Source: Gemmatimonas phototrophica
GTDB lineage: Bacteria; Gemmatimonadota; Gemmatimonadetes; Longimicrobiales; Gaopeijiaceae
Length of the DNA: 11,479 nucleotides
Assembly: GCA_945876015.1 (NCBI GenBank)
Contig: CAMCNM010000035.1
Span: 1 to 11,479, forward strand
Direction of reading: 5' to 3'
This document shows, one piece after another, positions 1 to 6,323 of this stretch. Within the stretch, counting starts at the first letter, position 1; the number at the start of each line of letters is the position of its first letter. The position numbers and the translations under genes are program-made. The notes beneath the pieces were generated by a model, which was given only the letters and a program-made list of their open reading frames with translations, was not told the DNA's origin and ran no database searches.

Positions 1-428
1 TGCACCCGGTACGTGAGGAGGGTCCGGTCGGCCCCGAGTGCCTTCAGCTCCACCTGAACGCGCATCTCACGAAGCGGGCCCCGTCGGTAGCGGCGCACCA
101 GGCCGAACCGGCTCGGAGCCACCCACTCGAACGGGGTCTCCTCCCATTCGATGGGCACTCCCGCCACGCGCATCTTGAGCACGTGGCGACCGGGTCCCAT
201 CGCGACGTCCGGCTCCCGCGCGTCGGTCACGGTGGGGAGGCCGGTGTCGCGGTTGAAGCGGTCCGTATCGGCGACGAGCGGCCAGAGGGCGGCGGGCGTC
301 GCCTCCAGCTCCCACTCCCAGATGTAGCTCCGGGGACGAAGGTCATGGGTAGAGGTTGGCCGCGCGGACCCCAGGGGGACAAGTGGAGGCCGGAACGGGC
401 CGCGTCCGGCGGGGGTCCCACCGGACAT
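1..428 (-). CDS. SRPBCC-fold protein, 5' part only (possibly a DUF5939/adenylate-cyclase-type N-terminal domain)
   Basis: The reading frame is open from an ATG at 428 to the left edge, giving 142 codons with no stop, so the 3' end lies outside the window. After about 33 low-complexity residues comes SYIWEWELEATPAALWPLV, then DTDRFNRDTGLP, EWEETPFEWVAPSRFG and RRYRRGPLREM. This order, with W-L-V, D-T-x-R-F-N and a late W-x-x-P, is typical of SRPBCC (START-like) ligand-pocket domains. From memory it most resembles the version at the front of some bacterial adenylate cyclases (DUF5939), but no cyclase domain is visible. The start is the only ATG/GTG/TTG in frame between 428 and the conserved region. 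A GAGAG lies 8 bases upstream. That ATG overlaps the divergent sufE start. The SRPBCC fold is fairly sure; any function is unknown. Confidence 0.6.
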   Translation of the reverse strand, partial: MSGGTPAGRGPFRPPLVPLGSARPTSTHDLRPRSYIWEWELEATPAALWPLVADTDRFNRDTGLPTVTDAREPDVAMGPGRHVLKMRVAGVPIEWEETPFEWVAPSRFGLVRRYRRGPLREMRVQVELKALGADRTLLTYRV

Positions 429-855
429 GGATGCAGCTCTCGAGAAGAAGGTCGAGCGTTTTCGCGCGCTCCCGCGCGAGATGCGCTTGCAGGCTCTGCT
501 CGCGCACGCCAAGCGCTTTCCGGAGCTGCCCGACGATCTGCGCGAAGCGCGAGACCTCGGCATGGGGCGCGTCGAGGAGTGCCAGACTGCGCTCTACCTG
601 TGGGTCGGGATCGAGAACGGCAGAGTCCGGATCCACGCGGACGCTCCGCGCGAGGCTCCCACGGTCCGTGGCTTCGTGGGATTCCTGGTCGAAGCGCTCG
701 ATGGCGCCGATCCCGCGGCGATCGAGGATGTGCCGGAGGATCTCATGTTCAAGATGGGTCTCGACGAAGTCCTCGGACCCATGCGCAGCCGCGGGCTCGG
801 CACCGTCATCCGCCGCATTCGCCGCGACGTGGCGCGAGCGTCCGAAGGAGCCTAG
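427..855 (+). CDS. sufE: SufE-family sulfur acceptor for Fe-S cluster assembly
   Basis: This is a 142-residue protein, the usual SufE length. SufE takes persulfide sulfur from the cysteine desulfurase SufS on a single cysteine and passes it to the SufBCD scaffold in the cytosol. The family pattern is visible: a basic amphipathic N-terminus (EKKVERFRALPREMRLQALL), FPELPDDLRE, then the acceptor cysteine Cys52 in GRVEECQTALYLWV. It continues with a strand rich in small and acidic residues (VRIHADAP), TVRGFVGFLVEALDG, and LGPMRSRGLGTVI near the end. Typical members have G-C at the acceptor site; here it is E-C. Cys52 is the only cysteine. No sufS or sufBCD lies in the window, so partners must be elsewhere. 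There is no good ribosome-binding site (a G-run lies 11-15 bases upstream), so initiation may be weak or leaderless. Identification is confident at family level. Confidence 0.85.
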   Translation: MDAALEKKVERFRALPREMRLQALLAHAKRFPELPDDLREARDLGMGRVEECQTALYLWVGIENGRVRIHADAPREAPTVRGFVGFLVEALDGADPAAIEDVPEDLMFKMGLDEVLGPMRSRGLGTVIRRIRRDVARASEGA

Positions 856-1265
856 ACGCCGAGCGCAGCTCTCACTTCCTGTGGAATGCGAGCGGGCTTC
901 CGGTCCGTCCCGATCCAGACCGCCGTCACGCTGGCGACGACCGACGCTTCGTCGGGTGAGCCGACCGCCGATGCGACCTGATGGAAGACCATCGACGCTC
1001 GGGTCATGTCGCCGACCCGCGTACGCACCACGAGCTCGTCGCCCTGCCGCGCTTCCTTGAGGTATTCCACCTGGAGCGTGACCACGTACACTCCCCAGCC
1101 CCGCGCCTGGATCTCGGCCGCTGGAAAGCCGCCCTGCTCGAACACGTCGAATCGGGCCTGCTCGAACCAGTTGAGGAAGACGGTATGATTGACGTGCGCG
1201 AAGCCGTCGAGCTCGTAGCTGCGCGCCCGGAAGCGGCTCTCGAAGACGTGCGGCGTGGGTGCCAT
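852..1265 (-). CDS. Hotdog-fold acyl-CoA thioesterase (YbgC/FadM, 4-hydroxybenzoyl-CoA thioesterase family)
   Basis: This 137-residue cytosolic enzyme would hydrolyse an acyl-CoA thioester to free acid plus CoA. The single hotdog domain shows RSYELDGFAHVNHTVFLNWFEQAR at residues 15-38 in three parts: the Asp20 position of the family's catalytic acid, HVNH turning into the central helix, and F-E-x-A-R. Strand motifs VVTLQVEYLKEARQGDELVVRTRV and a closing VTAVWIG follow. Substrate cannot be read from sequence; relatives use short-chain, aromatic or long-chain acyl-CoAs. I chose the ATG at 1265 because homology begins just after it. A TTG at 1358 would add 31 unlike residues and run into modA. 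Its TAG stop lies in the same CTAG as the convergent sufE stop. A GGGGAG abuts the ATG with no spacing, so translation signals are poor. Confidence 0.85.
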   Translation of the reverse strand: MAPTPHVFESRFRARSYELDGFAHVNHTVFLNWFEQARFDVFEQGGFPAAEIQARGWGVYVVTLQVEYLKEARQGDELVVRTRVGDMTRASMVFHQVASAVGSPDEASVVASVTAVWIGTDRKPARIPQEVRAALGV

Positions 1266-1328
1266 CTCCCCAAATTGCGACCGGATGCTCGGTTGGTCAC
1301 CCCCCGTCCCGGCAGCGCCCTCCCTTCT
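1266..1328. promoter_or_regulatory. Divergent intergenic region between thioesterase and modAB
   Basis: These 63 bases separate two outward-facing start codons and must carry, or overlap, promoters for both sides. I see no clear -35/-10 pair, no convincing ModE-type operator and no molybdenum-cofactor riboswitch fold, but such elements can be degenerate. The pyrimidine-rich stretch just before the modA TTG lacks a Shine-Dalgarno sequence. Confidence 0.3.
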
Positions 1329-2834
1329 TTGATTCCACGAGCTAGCCGGCGAGCCCAATTCTCCGCCCTGATCGGTTGCGCCGCGCTGTTCGCGCCGGTC
1401 GCGGCCAGGGGGCAGGCCGCGGCGCCCGCACAGGCGCCGATCCTGGTTCTGGCGGCGGCCAGCCTGTCCGACGCTTTGCCCGCGGTCGCCAGGCTCTGGG
1501 AGGCGCGCGGAGGGGCACAGGTCGAGTTCAGCTTCGCGGCGACGTCGCGCCTGGCGCCGCTCACGCTGCAGGGCAATGCGGACCTGTTCATCTCGGCCGA
1601 TCGGGAGTGGATGGACTGGGTCGTGAAAGGCGGGGGCGCCAAGGCTGAGGACATCGTCCCGCTGCTCGGCAATTCGCTCGTGGTGGCCGTTCCCGCTGGC
1701 ACGGAGTCGCCGCCCCGCACGCTCGCGGAGGTCGTGGCGCTGCCGCGGCTCGCGCTCGCGGGCGAGGCCGTCCCGGCGGGCAGGTATGCGCGCGCGGCGC
1801 TCGAGGCCGCCGGTCTCTGGGACGAAGTGGAGGGGCGCGTCGTGCGTGGCGAAAGCGTGCGGAGCGCGCTCGAGTGGGTCGCGCGCGGAGAGGCCGCCGC
1901 GGGGATCGTCTACCGAACCGACATGCCTGTCACGCCGGGCGTGCGGCTCGCCTTCGCGATCCCGCCGGAGGTATCGCCCGCGATCGTCTATCCGGGCGTG
2001 GTGCTCGCCAGCGCGCCGAACGCGGCGGCGGCGGGCGAATTCCTCGCTTTTCTCCGCACGGCGGCCGCGCAGGAGGTGTTCATCGCGGCGGGCTTCGAGC
2101 CGCCGATCTCGCGCCCGCCCGCCGCGCCGCCGCAGGCCGGACCGGTCGAGAATCCTGGATCGGCCATCCTGTTGTCTCTCGTGGTCGGGCTGGCGGCGAC
2201 GCTGCTCGGCTTGGTTCCTTCGGTGCTGCTTGGCCGCCTGCTCGCGCGCCGCGAGTTCGCCGGGAAGGCGCTGGTGTCAACGCTGATCCTGATGCCCCTC
2301 GTGCTGCCTCCGGTCGTGACCGGATTCCTGCTTCTCACGCTATTCGGGACGCGCGGCGTGTTCGGGCCCGCCTTGGGCGCGTTCGGGATCACGGTTCCGT
2401 TCACGCTCATCGCGCCCGTGGTGGCGGCGGTCGTCGTGGGCCTCCCGTTCTACGTCCTCGCGGCGCGCGGAGCCTTCGAGGCTGTGGACGCGCGCCTCGA
2501 GGAAGTCTCCTGGACTCTCGGGGTGCGGCCGCGGAGCACCTTCTTCCGGGTCGTGCTGCCGCTCGCGGTGCCCGGGATCGCGGCGGGAGCGGTGCTCGCG
2601 TTCGCTCGCGCGCTCGGCGAGTTCGGTGCGACCGTGGTGCTCGCCGGGAACGTCGAAGGGCGCACGCGCACGATTCCGCTCGCGGTCTACTCGCTGCTCG
2701 AGTCCCCCGGTGGCAGCGGCGGCGCATGGGTGCTCGCGGGCGTCAGCGTGCTGCTCTCCTTGCTCGCGCTCGCCGGCTTCGAGGGTCTCTCCCGCTGGCA
2801 GAAGAAGAGGCTCGAGGAATGGTCGGGACGGTGA
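1329..2834 (+). CDS. modAB: ModA-ModB fusion: molybdate-binding protein joined to ABC permease
   Basis: This is one 501-residue polypeptide from a TTG start. Residues 1-28 form a signal peptide (basic RASRR, hydrophobic FSALIGCAALFAPVAA, then ARG-Q). Residues 37-260 are a ModA-type receptor: AAASLSDAL (41-50), FSFAATSRLA (68-76), QGNADLFISAD, AVPAGRYARAAL and GIVYRTD (192-198) are the segments that cradle the oxyanion. A proline/alanine linker (261-275) leads into ModB with five hydrophobic spans near 278-302, 312-340, 355-378, 405-430 and 466-484. The cytoplasmic EAA-type loop (EEVSWTLGVRPRSTFFRVVLP) and ALGEFGATV are typical of ModB. Outside N-terminus plus five spans puts the EAA loop and basic C-terminus inside, as needed for contact with ModC. 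ModA and ModB are normally separate genes. Tungstate is an alternative substrate. The exact start is uncertain, since other TTGs lie upstream in frame. Confidence 0.88.
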   Translation: MIPRASRRAQFSALIGCAALFAPVAARGQAAAPAQAPILVLAAASLSDALPAVARLWEARGGAQVEFSFAATSRLAPLTLQGNADLFISADREWMDWVVKGGGAKAEDIVPLLGNSLVVAVPAGTESPPRTLAEVVALPRLALAGEAVPAGRYARAALEAAGLWDEVEGRVVRGESVRSALEWVARGEAAAGIVYRTDMPVTPGVRLAFAIPPEVSPAIVYPGVVLASAPNAAAAGEFLAFLRTAAAQEVFIAAGFEPPISRPPAAPPQAGPVENPGSAILLSLVVGLAATLLGLVPSVLLGRLLARREFAGKALVSTLILMPLVLPPVVTGFLLLTLFGTRGVFGPALGAFGITVPFTLIAPVVAAVVVGLPFYVLAARGAFEAVDARLEEVSWTLGVRPRSTFFRVVLPLAVPGIAAGAVLAFARALGEFGATVVLAGNVEGRTRTIPLAVYSLLESPGGSGGAWVLAGVSVLLSLLALAGFEGLSRWQKKRLEEWSGR

Positions 2835-3484
2835 GCGAGGTGGCCACGCCGACCGTACGGTCGCTCGACGTTTCGGTGCGGCTCTCGATCGGGACGCTGG
2901 GTCTCGGCGTCGAGCTGCGGACCGACCGTCGCGCGGTGGCGATCGTGGGACCATCGGGCGCGGGGAAGAGCACCCTGCTTCGTGTCCTGGCCGGGGTCGA
3001 GCGCCGCGCGACCGGAAAGGTGGAGATGTCTGGCCGGACCTGGCTTGACACCAAACGCGGTGTCTTCCTCGAGCCTTGGGACCGCCGGGTCGGCTGGGTA
3101 CCGCAGAACGATCTGCTCTTCCCGCACATGAGCGTCCGCGAGAACATGGCGTTCGCAGGCGCGAGCGCGTCGGACGTCGAGGAAACAGCCGAACTGCTCG
3201 CGGTGCGGCCGCTGCTCGAGCGGCGTCCCCGGAACCTGTCGGGCGGAGAGCGCCAGCGGGTCGCGCTGGGCCGTGCGCTCCTGGCGCGGCCCGAGTTGCT
3301 GCTGCTCGACGAGCCCTTCTCGGCGCTCGATCGACCGCTCCGGCTGGATCTGGTGCAGCGGGTTCACGCGCTGGCCGAGCGGGCGGGCATCATGCTGGTG
3401 CTGGTCAGCCACGACGATGGGGACACCGCGGCGATGGCGGAGGAGCGCTGGCTCCTCGTCGAGGGTCAGCTCAACCGGCTATGA
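2819..3484 (+). CDS. modC: Molybdate ABC transporter ATPase, short form
   Basis: This 221-residue protein is the nucleotide-binding subunit that drives import through ModAB at the inner membrane. Visible motifs in order: Walker A GPSGAGKST (44-52), Q-loop in WVPQNDLLFPHMSVREN (Gln96), signature LSGGERQRV (140-148), Walker B LLLLDEP (160-166), D-loop SALD and switch His198 in LVSHDD. It stops soon after the ATPase core, whereas typical ModC is about 350 residues with a C-terminal molybdate-binding Mop/TOBE domain, so feedback sensing through that domain appears absent. The start is the ATG at 2819, with AGAGG 8 bases upstream and 16 bases of overlap with modAB. An in-frame GTG at 2831 forms a GTGA with the modAB stop and is a fair alternative. 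Either way the two are translationally coupled. Assignment as ModC rather than a sulfate ATPase rests on the modAB context. Confidence 0.88.
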   Translation: MVGTVSEVATPTVRSLDVSVRLSIGTLGLGVELRTDRRAVAIVGPSGAGKSTLLRVLAGVERRATGKVEMSGRTWLDTKRGVFLEPWDRRVGWVPQNDLLFPHMSVRENMAFAGASASDVEETAELLAVRPLLERRPRNLSGGERQRVALGRALLARPELLLLDEPFSALDRPLRLDLVQRVHALAERAGIMLVLVSHDDGDTAAMAEERWLLVEGQLNRL

Positions 3485-3600
3485 CCCGGCTGGGCTCGCG
3501 GTCGAGCACGCCGCGCACCGCGCGCGCGAGAATGTCGAGGCTGAACGGCTTGAACAGGAACCCGCAGGGCTCCCCTGCGGGCGCGAAACGCTCCTCGAGA
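3471..3600 (-). pseudogene. Remnant of a response-regulator receiver domain (C-terminal end only)
   Basis: On the minus strand the last 40 or so residues before a TGA at 3471-3473 read TLEERFAPAGEPCGFLFKPF followed by SLDILARAVRGVLDREP. This is the end of a CheY-like receiver: the conserved Lys-Pro after strand 5 (FLFKPF) and helix 5 (LARAVRGVLD). The frame stays open to 3761, but the residues before TLEE look random. I find no phospho-acceptor Asp region or N-terminal D-D pair in any minus frame, so the gene appears to have lost about two thirds of its length. Its 3' end overlaps the convergent modC end by 14 bases. It could instead be a small unrelated ORF with a chance match. Confidence 0.45.
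3561..3581. repeat. Perfect 9-bp hairpin downstream of modC
   Basis: CCCGCAGGG (3561-3569) and CCCTGCGGG (3573-3581) are exact inverted repeats around CTC. The GC-rich stem is very stable and lies 77 bases after the modC stop. No T-tract follows on either strand, so it is not a canonical intrinsic terminator. It may protect the mod mRNA 3' end or act as a pause site. It also lies inside the receiver-domain remnant, so it could be incidental. Confidence 0.4.
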
Positions 3601-3798
3601 GTGCGGCTCCGCCGCGAACGATTGTGACGTGGAGTGCTGTTGGTCATGGGAGGTTCGGCGCCCGGAAGGGATGCTTCTGTGGTGATTCGCCAAACTGTCC
3701 CGACCGAAGCACCGGCCGCAACGCGCTCGCCTCGTGCCGCAGCGGGGTAGTATTTTTCCACGGTCGCCCCCTTATGCGTCGCAGAGAGGAAGCCCTCC
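3601..3798. other. Unassigned intergenic stretch before the cupredoxin gene
   Basis: No convincing gene was found here on either strand. It holds a small GCGGC-TCC-GCCGC hairpin at 3603-3615 and a short T-rich patch (tagtattttt, about 3749-3758) that could contain a -10 element for the downstream gene, although no matching -35 was found. A GAGAGGA at 3783-3789 sits 9 bases before the TTG at 3799 and is a credible ribosome-binding site. Confidence 0.4.
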
Positions 3799-4470
3799 TT
3801 GACCTTTCGTATGCTCCTCGTGAGCCTGTTCGCCGCTTTCCTCGGCTTGTCCGGGCCTTCGTCGGGTCCGGCCGTCGCACCCTCTCACCCGATCCACGTT
3901 CATGCGGTGCCTGCTCCCGCGGGCCGGATCGACGGAAAGGTCATCATCAAGGAGAAGCCCGCGCGCCGTGTGCCCAGCCGCTATCCGGGCGGGACGGCCG
4001 GAAGCGCCCGGCCGGTCCAGAAGGTCCCCACGGTCGTCTACCTGGAGGGCCGCATCGGTGGAACGGCCGCTCCGGTGCAGGCCGAAATGGCGCAGCAGGA
4101 CACGTCGTTCGTGCCCGGTGTGCTCGTCGTTCCCGTCGGCACCGAGGTTCGCTTCGCGAATCGAGATCCGTTCTTCCACAACGTCTTCTCGTATTCGACC
4201 ACGCAGCGCTTCGACCTCGGCCGGTATCCCCGGGGAGAAGCCAAGACCGTGCGCTTCGCGGAGACCGGCGTGGTGAAGATCTACTGTGAGGTGCACGAGT
4301 CGATGCGCTCCGCGGTGATCGTCACCGAGAATCCTTTTCATGCGGTGGTCGGGCCGGACGGCTCCTTCGTGATCGAAGGCGTCCCCGCGGGCCGCCTTTG
4401 CCATGCTGCACCCTTTCAAGGCCGCCAAGTACGGCGCCATCTACTGGATCATGAAGCGGATGATGGGTAG
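3799..4470 (+). CDS. Secreted cupredoxin (plastocyanin-like, methylamine-utilization-type) with atypical C-terminus
   Basis: The protein has 223 residues. Residues 1-27 form a signal peptide (FRMLLVSLFAAFLGLSG), so the mature protein should be periplasmic or surface-located. The copper domain carries type-1 ligands: His127 in DPFFHNVFSYS, then Cys163, His166 and Met169 in KIYCEVHESMR. It would carry electrons or bind copper; no redox partner lies nearby. After NPFHAVVGPDGSFVIEGVPAG, where relatives continue with a small carboxypeptidase-regulatory-like beta domain, the sequence becomes RLCHAAPFQGRQVRRHLL and stops, which looks out of frame. The TTG at 3799 fits the GAGAGGA ribosome-binding site with 9-base spacing; an ATG at 3811 is the alternative. 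The family call is good; the last 25 residues are probably not native. Confidence 0.75.
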   Translation: MTFRMLLVSLFAAFLGLSGPSSGPAVAPSHPIHVHAVPAPAGRIDGKVIIKEKPARRVPSRYPGGTAGSARPVQKVPTVVYLEGRIGGTAAPVQAEMAQQDTSFVPGVLVVPVGTEVRFANRDPFFHNVFSYSTTQRFDLGRYPRGEAKTVRFAETGVVKIYCEVHESMRSAVIVTENPFHAVVGPDGSFVIEGVPAGRLCHAAPFQGRQVRRHLLDHEADDG

Positions 4471-4486
4471 CCGCACGAAGGCCTAG
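4403..4486 (+). pseudogene. Coding-like 3' tail in another frame after the cupredoxin domain
   Basis: In the frame one base behind the cupredoxin stop frame, an ATG at 4403 opens MLHPFKAAKYGAIYWIMKRM and ends MGSRTKA at a TAG (4484-4486), 27 residues. The amphipathic, codon-balanced look suggests the true C-terminus of some other protein whose front is missing. I do not recognise the family. It would fit a deletion joining the cupredoxin gene to a second gene out of frame near 4395. Confidence 0.3.
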
Positions 4487-4495
4487 AACGCAAAA

Positions 4496-4524
4496 GCGCC
4501 CCGGTCCGTGCTGGACCGGGGCGC
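4496..4524 (-). terminator. Rho-independent terminator after uppS
   Basis: GCGCCCCGGTCC (4496-4507) and GGACCGGGGCGC (4513-4524) form a perfect 12-bp stem with loop GTGCT. Read on the minus strand, TTTT follows the stem at once (AAAA at 4492-4495), placing it 16 bases past the uppS stop as a classical intrinsic terminator. It may also slow plus-strand transcripts from the cupredoxin gene, though no T-tract follows in that direction. Confidence 0.85.
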
Positions 4525-4539
4525 CCGCACGTCGGGAAG

Positions 4540-5289
4540 CTAGACCGCGGCCTGCCCTGCAACCCCCCCGAAGCGCCGGTCGCGACCCCTGAACTCGATC
4601 AGAGCGTCGGCCAGCCGCGCTGGGCTGAAGTCCGGCCACATGCATTCGGTGAAGAGCAGCTCGGCGTAGGCCGCCTCCCAGAGCAGGAAGTCCGAGAGCC
4701 GCTGCTCGCCGCCCGTACGAATCAGAAGATCGACGTCACGCACCGGCTCTCCTTCGTGCACCGCCTCTCCCAGCAGTCGCGAGAATACGTCACTGTCGAT
4801 GCGCGCCTCGCCGTCCAGGATCGCGGGCCGCGCGGCCGCGCGCCGGGCGGCTGCCACGATCGCCCCTCGAGACGAGTAGTCGATCGCCAGGCGGAGACGG
4901 AGCACACGTCCGTCGCGCGTCGTGCGCTCGGCGCGCTCGATCGCGCTCAACAGCGGACCGGACAGGCGATCACGCCGGCCGATCACGGTGAGACGTACAC
5001 CTCGCTCGGCCAGCTCCTCGACTTCGCTGCGCAGATGTCGTCGGAAGAGCGCCATCAGCGCGGTGACCTCGGTCGGAGGGCGCTGCCAGTTGTCCGACGA
5101 GAACGCGTAGAGCGTCAGTGTGCCGATCCCGAGATCCGGCGCCGCCTCGACGATGCGTCGCACCACCCGCGTCCCCTCGCGATGCCCGAAGACGCGCGGC
5201 CGTCCGTGGGCTTCGGCCCAGCGGCCGTTCCCGTCCATGATGATCCCGACGTGGATCTCGGCCGGCGGTCGTAGAGTGCTCTGTACCAT
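4540..5289 (-). CDS. uppS: Undecaprenyl (di-trans,poly-cis) diphosphate synthase
   Basis: This 249-residue cytosolic cis-prenyltransferase adds isopentenyl units to farnesyl diphosphate, giving the C55 carrier for peptidoglycan and O-antigen. Family motifs are all present: [17 protein letters not shown] with the catalytic Asp at residue 19, [42 protein letters not shown], and the isopentenyl-binding [21 protein letters not shown] followed by WPDFS. Length is close to the roughly 250 residues of E. coli UppS. Bacterial uppS usually sits with cdsA, dxr and frr. Here it closes a minus-strand series after a winged-helix regulator, with 37 bases between. No clear ribosome-binding site precedes the ATG at 5289. 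A strong terminator follows. Confidence 0.95.
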   Translation of the reverse strand: MVQSTLRPPAEIHVGIIMDGNGRWAEAHGRPRVFGHREGTRVVRRIVEAAPDLGIGTLTLYAFSSDNWQRPPTEVTALMALFRRHLRSEVEELAERGVRLTVIGRRDRLSGPLLSAIERAERTTRDGRVLRLRLAIDYSSRGAIVAAARRAAARPAILDGEARIDSDVFSRLLGEAVHEGEPVRDVDLLIRTGGEQRLSDFLLWEAAYAELLFTECMWPDFSPARLADALIEFRGRDRRFGGVAGQAAV

Positions 5290-5302
5290 GAAGTATGATC
5301 CG

Positions 5303-5323
5303 AAAAAAAGAGAGAGGGATCCC
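5303..5323 (-). terminator. Possible weak terminator between regulator and uppS
   Basis: On the minus strand, just past the regulator stop, a short GAGGG...CCCTC pairing (12-base loop) that includes the palindrome GGGATCCC (5316-5323) is followed by CTCTCT and a run of seven T (A7 at 5303-5309 on the plus strand). The stem is short, so it could be an attenuator or a purine/pyrimidine tract without function. Confidence 0.3.
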
Positions 5324-5326
5324 GGC

Positions 5327-5704
5327 TCAGCCCTCGCGGGTGGACCGGATGATCGCTTCCATGTGGTCGAGGTAGGCCTGCAGCGAGCGGCGGCCGACCG
5401 CGGTGAGCGTGTACTCCGTCTTTGGAACGCGTCCCTCGAACGATTTCTTACAAGCGATGTAGCCGGCCTCCTCGAGCTTCCGCGCGTGCGCGCTCAGGTT
5501 GCCGTCGGTCGTGTTGAGCAGGCTTTTCAGATCGGTGAACATGACCGATCCGTTCACGGCGAGCGCGCTCACGATCCCCAACCGAACGCGCTCGTGGATC
5601 AGTCGGTCGAGCTCGAGCGCGGCCTCGCCGGAACCGGCGACCGAGCGCATCCTCTCGTTCATTTCCTTCGGAGCCCGTTTCCGGGCAGGACCACGATCAG
5701 CCAC
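5327..5704 (-). CDS. Winged-helix transcriptional regulator (HTH_34 / MarR-ArsR-like)
   Basis: From a GTG at 5704 the protein has 125 residues. The pattern [39 protein letters not shown] (recognition helix), [17 protein letters not shown] and [20 protein letters not shown] is the winged-helix family PF13601, a single-domain dimeric DNA-binding protein. No metal- or ligand-binding motif is evident. The GTG is chosen because GAGGAGG lies 4 bases before it; the longer TTG start at 5719 lacks such a signal. The start overlaps the stop of the membrane-protein gene by 8 bases, so the two are coupled. Pairing of this regulator type with a small membrane protein is common, and it may repress its own operon or the membrane partner. 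No operator was identified. Confidence 0.85.
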   Translation of the reverse strand: MADRGPARKRAPKEMNERMRSVAGSGEAALELDRLIHERVRLGIVSALAVNGSVMFTDLKSLLNTTDGNLSAHARKLEEAGYIACKKSFEGRVPKTEYTLTAVGRRSLQAYLDHMEAIIRSTREG

Positions 5705-6323
5705 CGTGCCTCCTCGCAATCAGAAAACCGGACACCAGGTGAAGTCCGCCGAACCCCGCCGCCATGAACGCGTCGCCCCAGGATGCGGGGGCGAGCACCG
5801 CAGCCGTGCCCATGACGATGAACCCGATTCCCGTGAGGGGAATGATGCGGACCGAGTGGGAGCCGCCGGTCACGACCGCGGTACCGTAGAGCAGCAGCCA
5901 CATCCCCGGGAGCAGCGCCGTCTGGCCGTGCATGTACAACGCCACGGTCAGGATGCCTCCCACCGCGATCGGGGGGGAGAAGCTGAAAGCGAACTTCCGA
6001 CCGGGCCCCGACAGGAGCGGCATGCCCGCGGCGCGTGACTTCAGCGTCATCCCGACCAGAGCCATCACGAGCGAGATCGCGGCCACGGTGAGCCAGGTGG
6101 CCATCCAGCCCTCGGGCGTCTGCTGGCCGCGGGCGATCCACGACGCCCCCAGGGCCACGATCCCCATCGCGAAGCCGGCCCAGCCGGACACGGCCGTGAA
6201 CGACGCCGAGCGCTCCATCGTCTCGCGGATGAAGCGGAGGTTGTCCATTGCCCGGTCGTGCAGGGCGACGGGCTCCGGAGCGGGGCAGCGTAGGGGTCGG
6301 GCGGGAATCATCGAATCAACCAT
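5697..6323 (-). CDS. Multi-pass membrane protein of unknown function
   Basis: The protein has up to 208 residues and about six hydrophobic spans: AVSGWAGFAMGIVALGASWI, WLTVAAISLVMALVGMTL, FSPPIAVGGILTVALYMHG, MWLLLYGTAVVTGG, PLTGIGFIVMGTAAVLAP and FMAAGFGGLHLVSGFLIA. Before the first span is MDNLRFIRETMERSASFTAV, which I recall as a recurring front end of proteins encoded beside winged-helix regulators. It ends in basic RRHGG, probably cytoplasmic. No enzymatic motif is visible, so function is unknown. The start is uncertain: ATGs occur at 6323, 6311 and 6248, and a promoter-like sequence overlapping the first would favour 6311 or 6248. The gene is coupled to the downstream regulator by an 8-base overlap. 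Confidence 0.75.
   Translation of the reverse strand: MVDSMIPARPLRCPAPEPVALHDRAMDNLRFIRETMERSASFTAVSGWAGFAMGIVALGASWIARGQQTPEGWMATWLTVAAISLVMALVGMTLKSRAAGMPLLSGPGRKFAFSFSPPIAVGGILTVALYMHGQTALLPGMWLLLYGTAVVTGGSHSVRIIPLTGIGFIVMGTAAVLAPASWGDAFMAAGFGGLHLVSGFLIARRHGG

Noticed and set aside
981..1328. Long N-terminal extension of modAB from an ATG at 981
   Set aside because: The region is antisense to the well-supported thioesterase, resembles nothing in ModA, and would bury the signal peptide that begins at the TTG at 1329.
1874..2818. Long plus-strand extension upstream of modC in the same frame
   Set aside because: It is an out-of-frame reading of the modAB permease, arginine-rich and of low complexity, as expected of a shadow frame in GC-rich DNA.
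4496..4524. Terminator for the plus-strand cupredoxin gene
   Set aside because: On the plus strand the A-run precedes the stem and no T-run follows, so the element reads as a terminator in the uppS direction.
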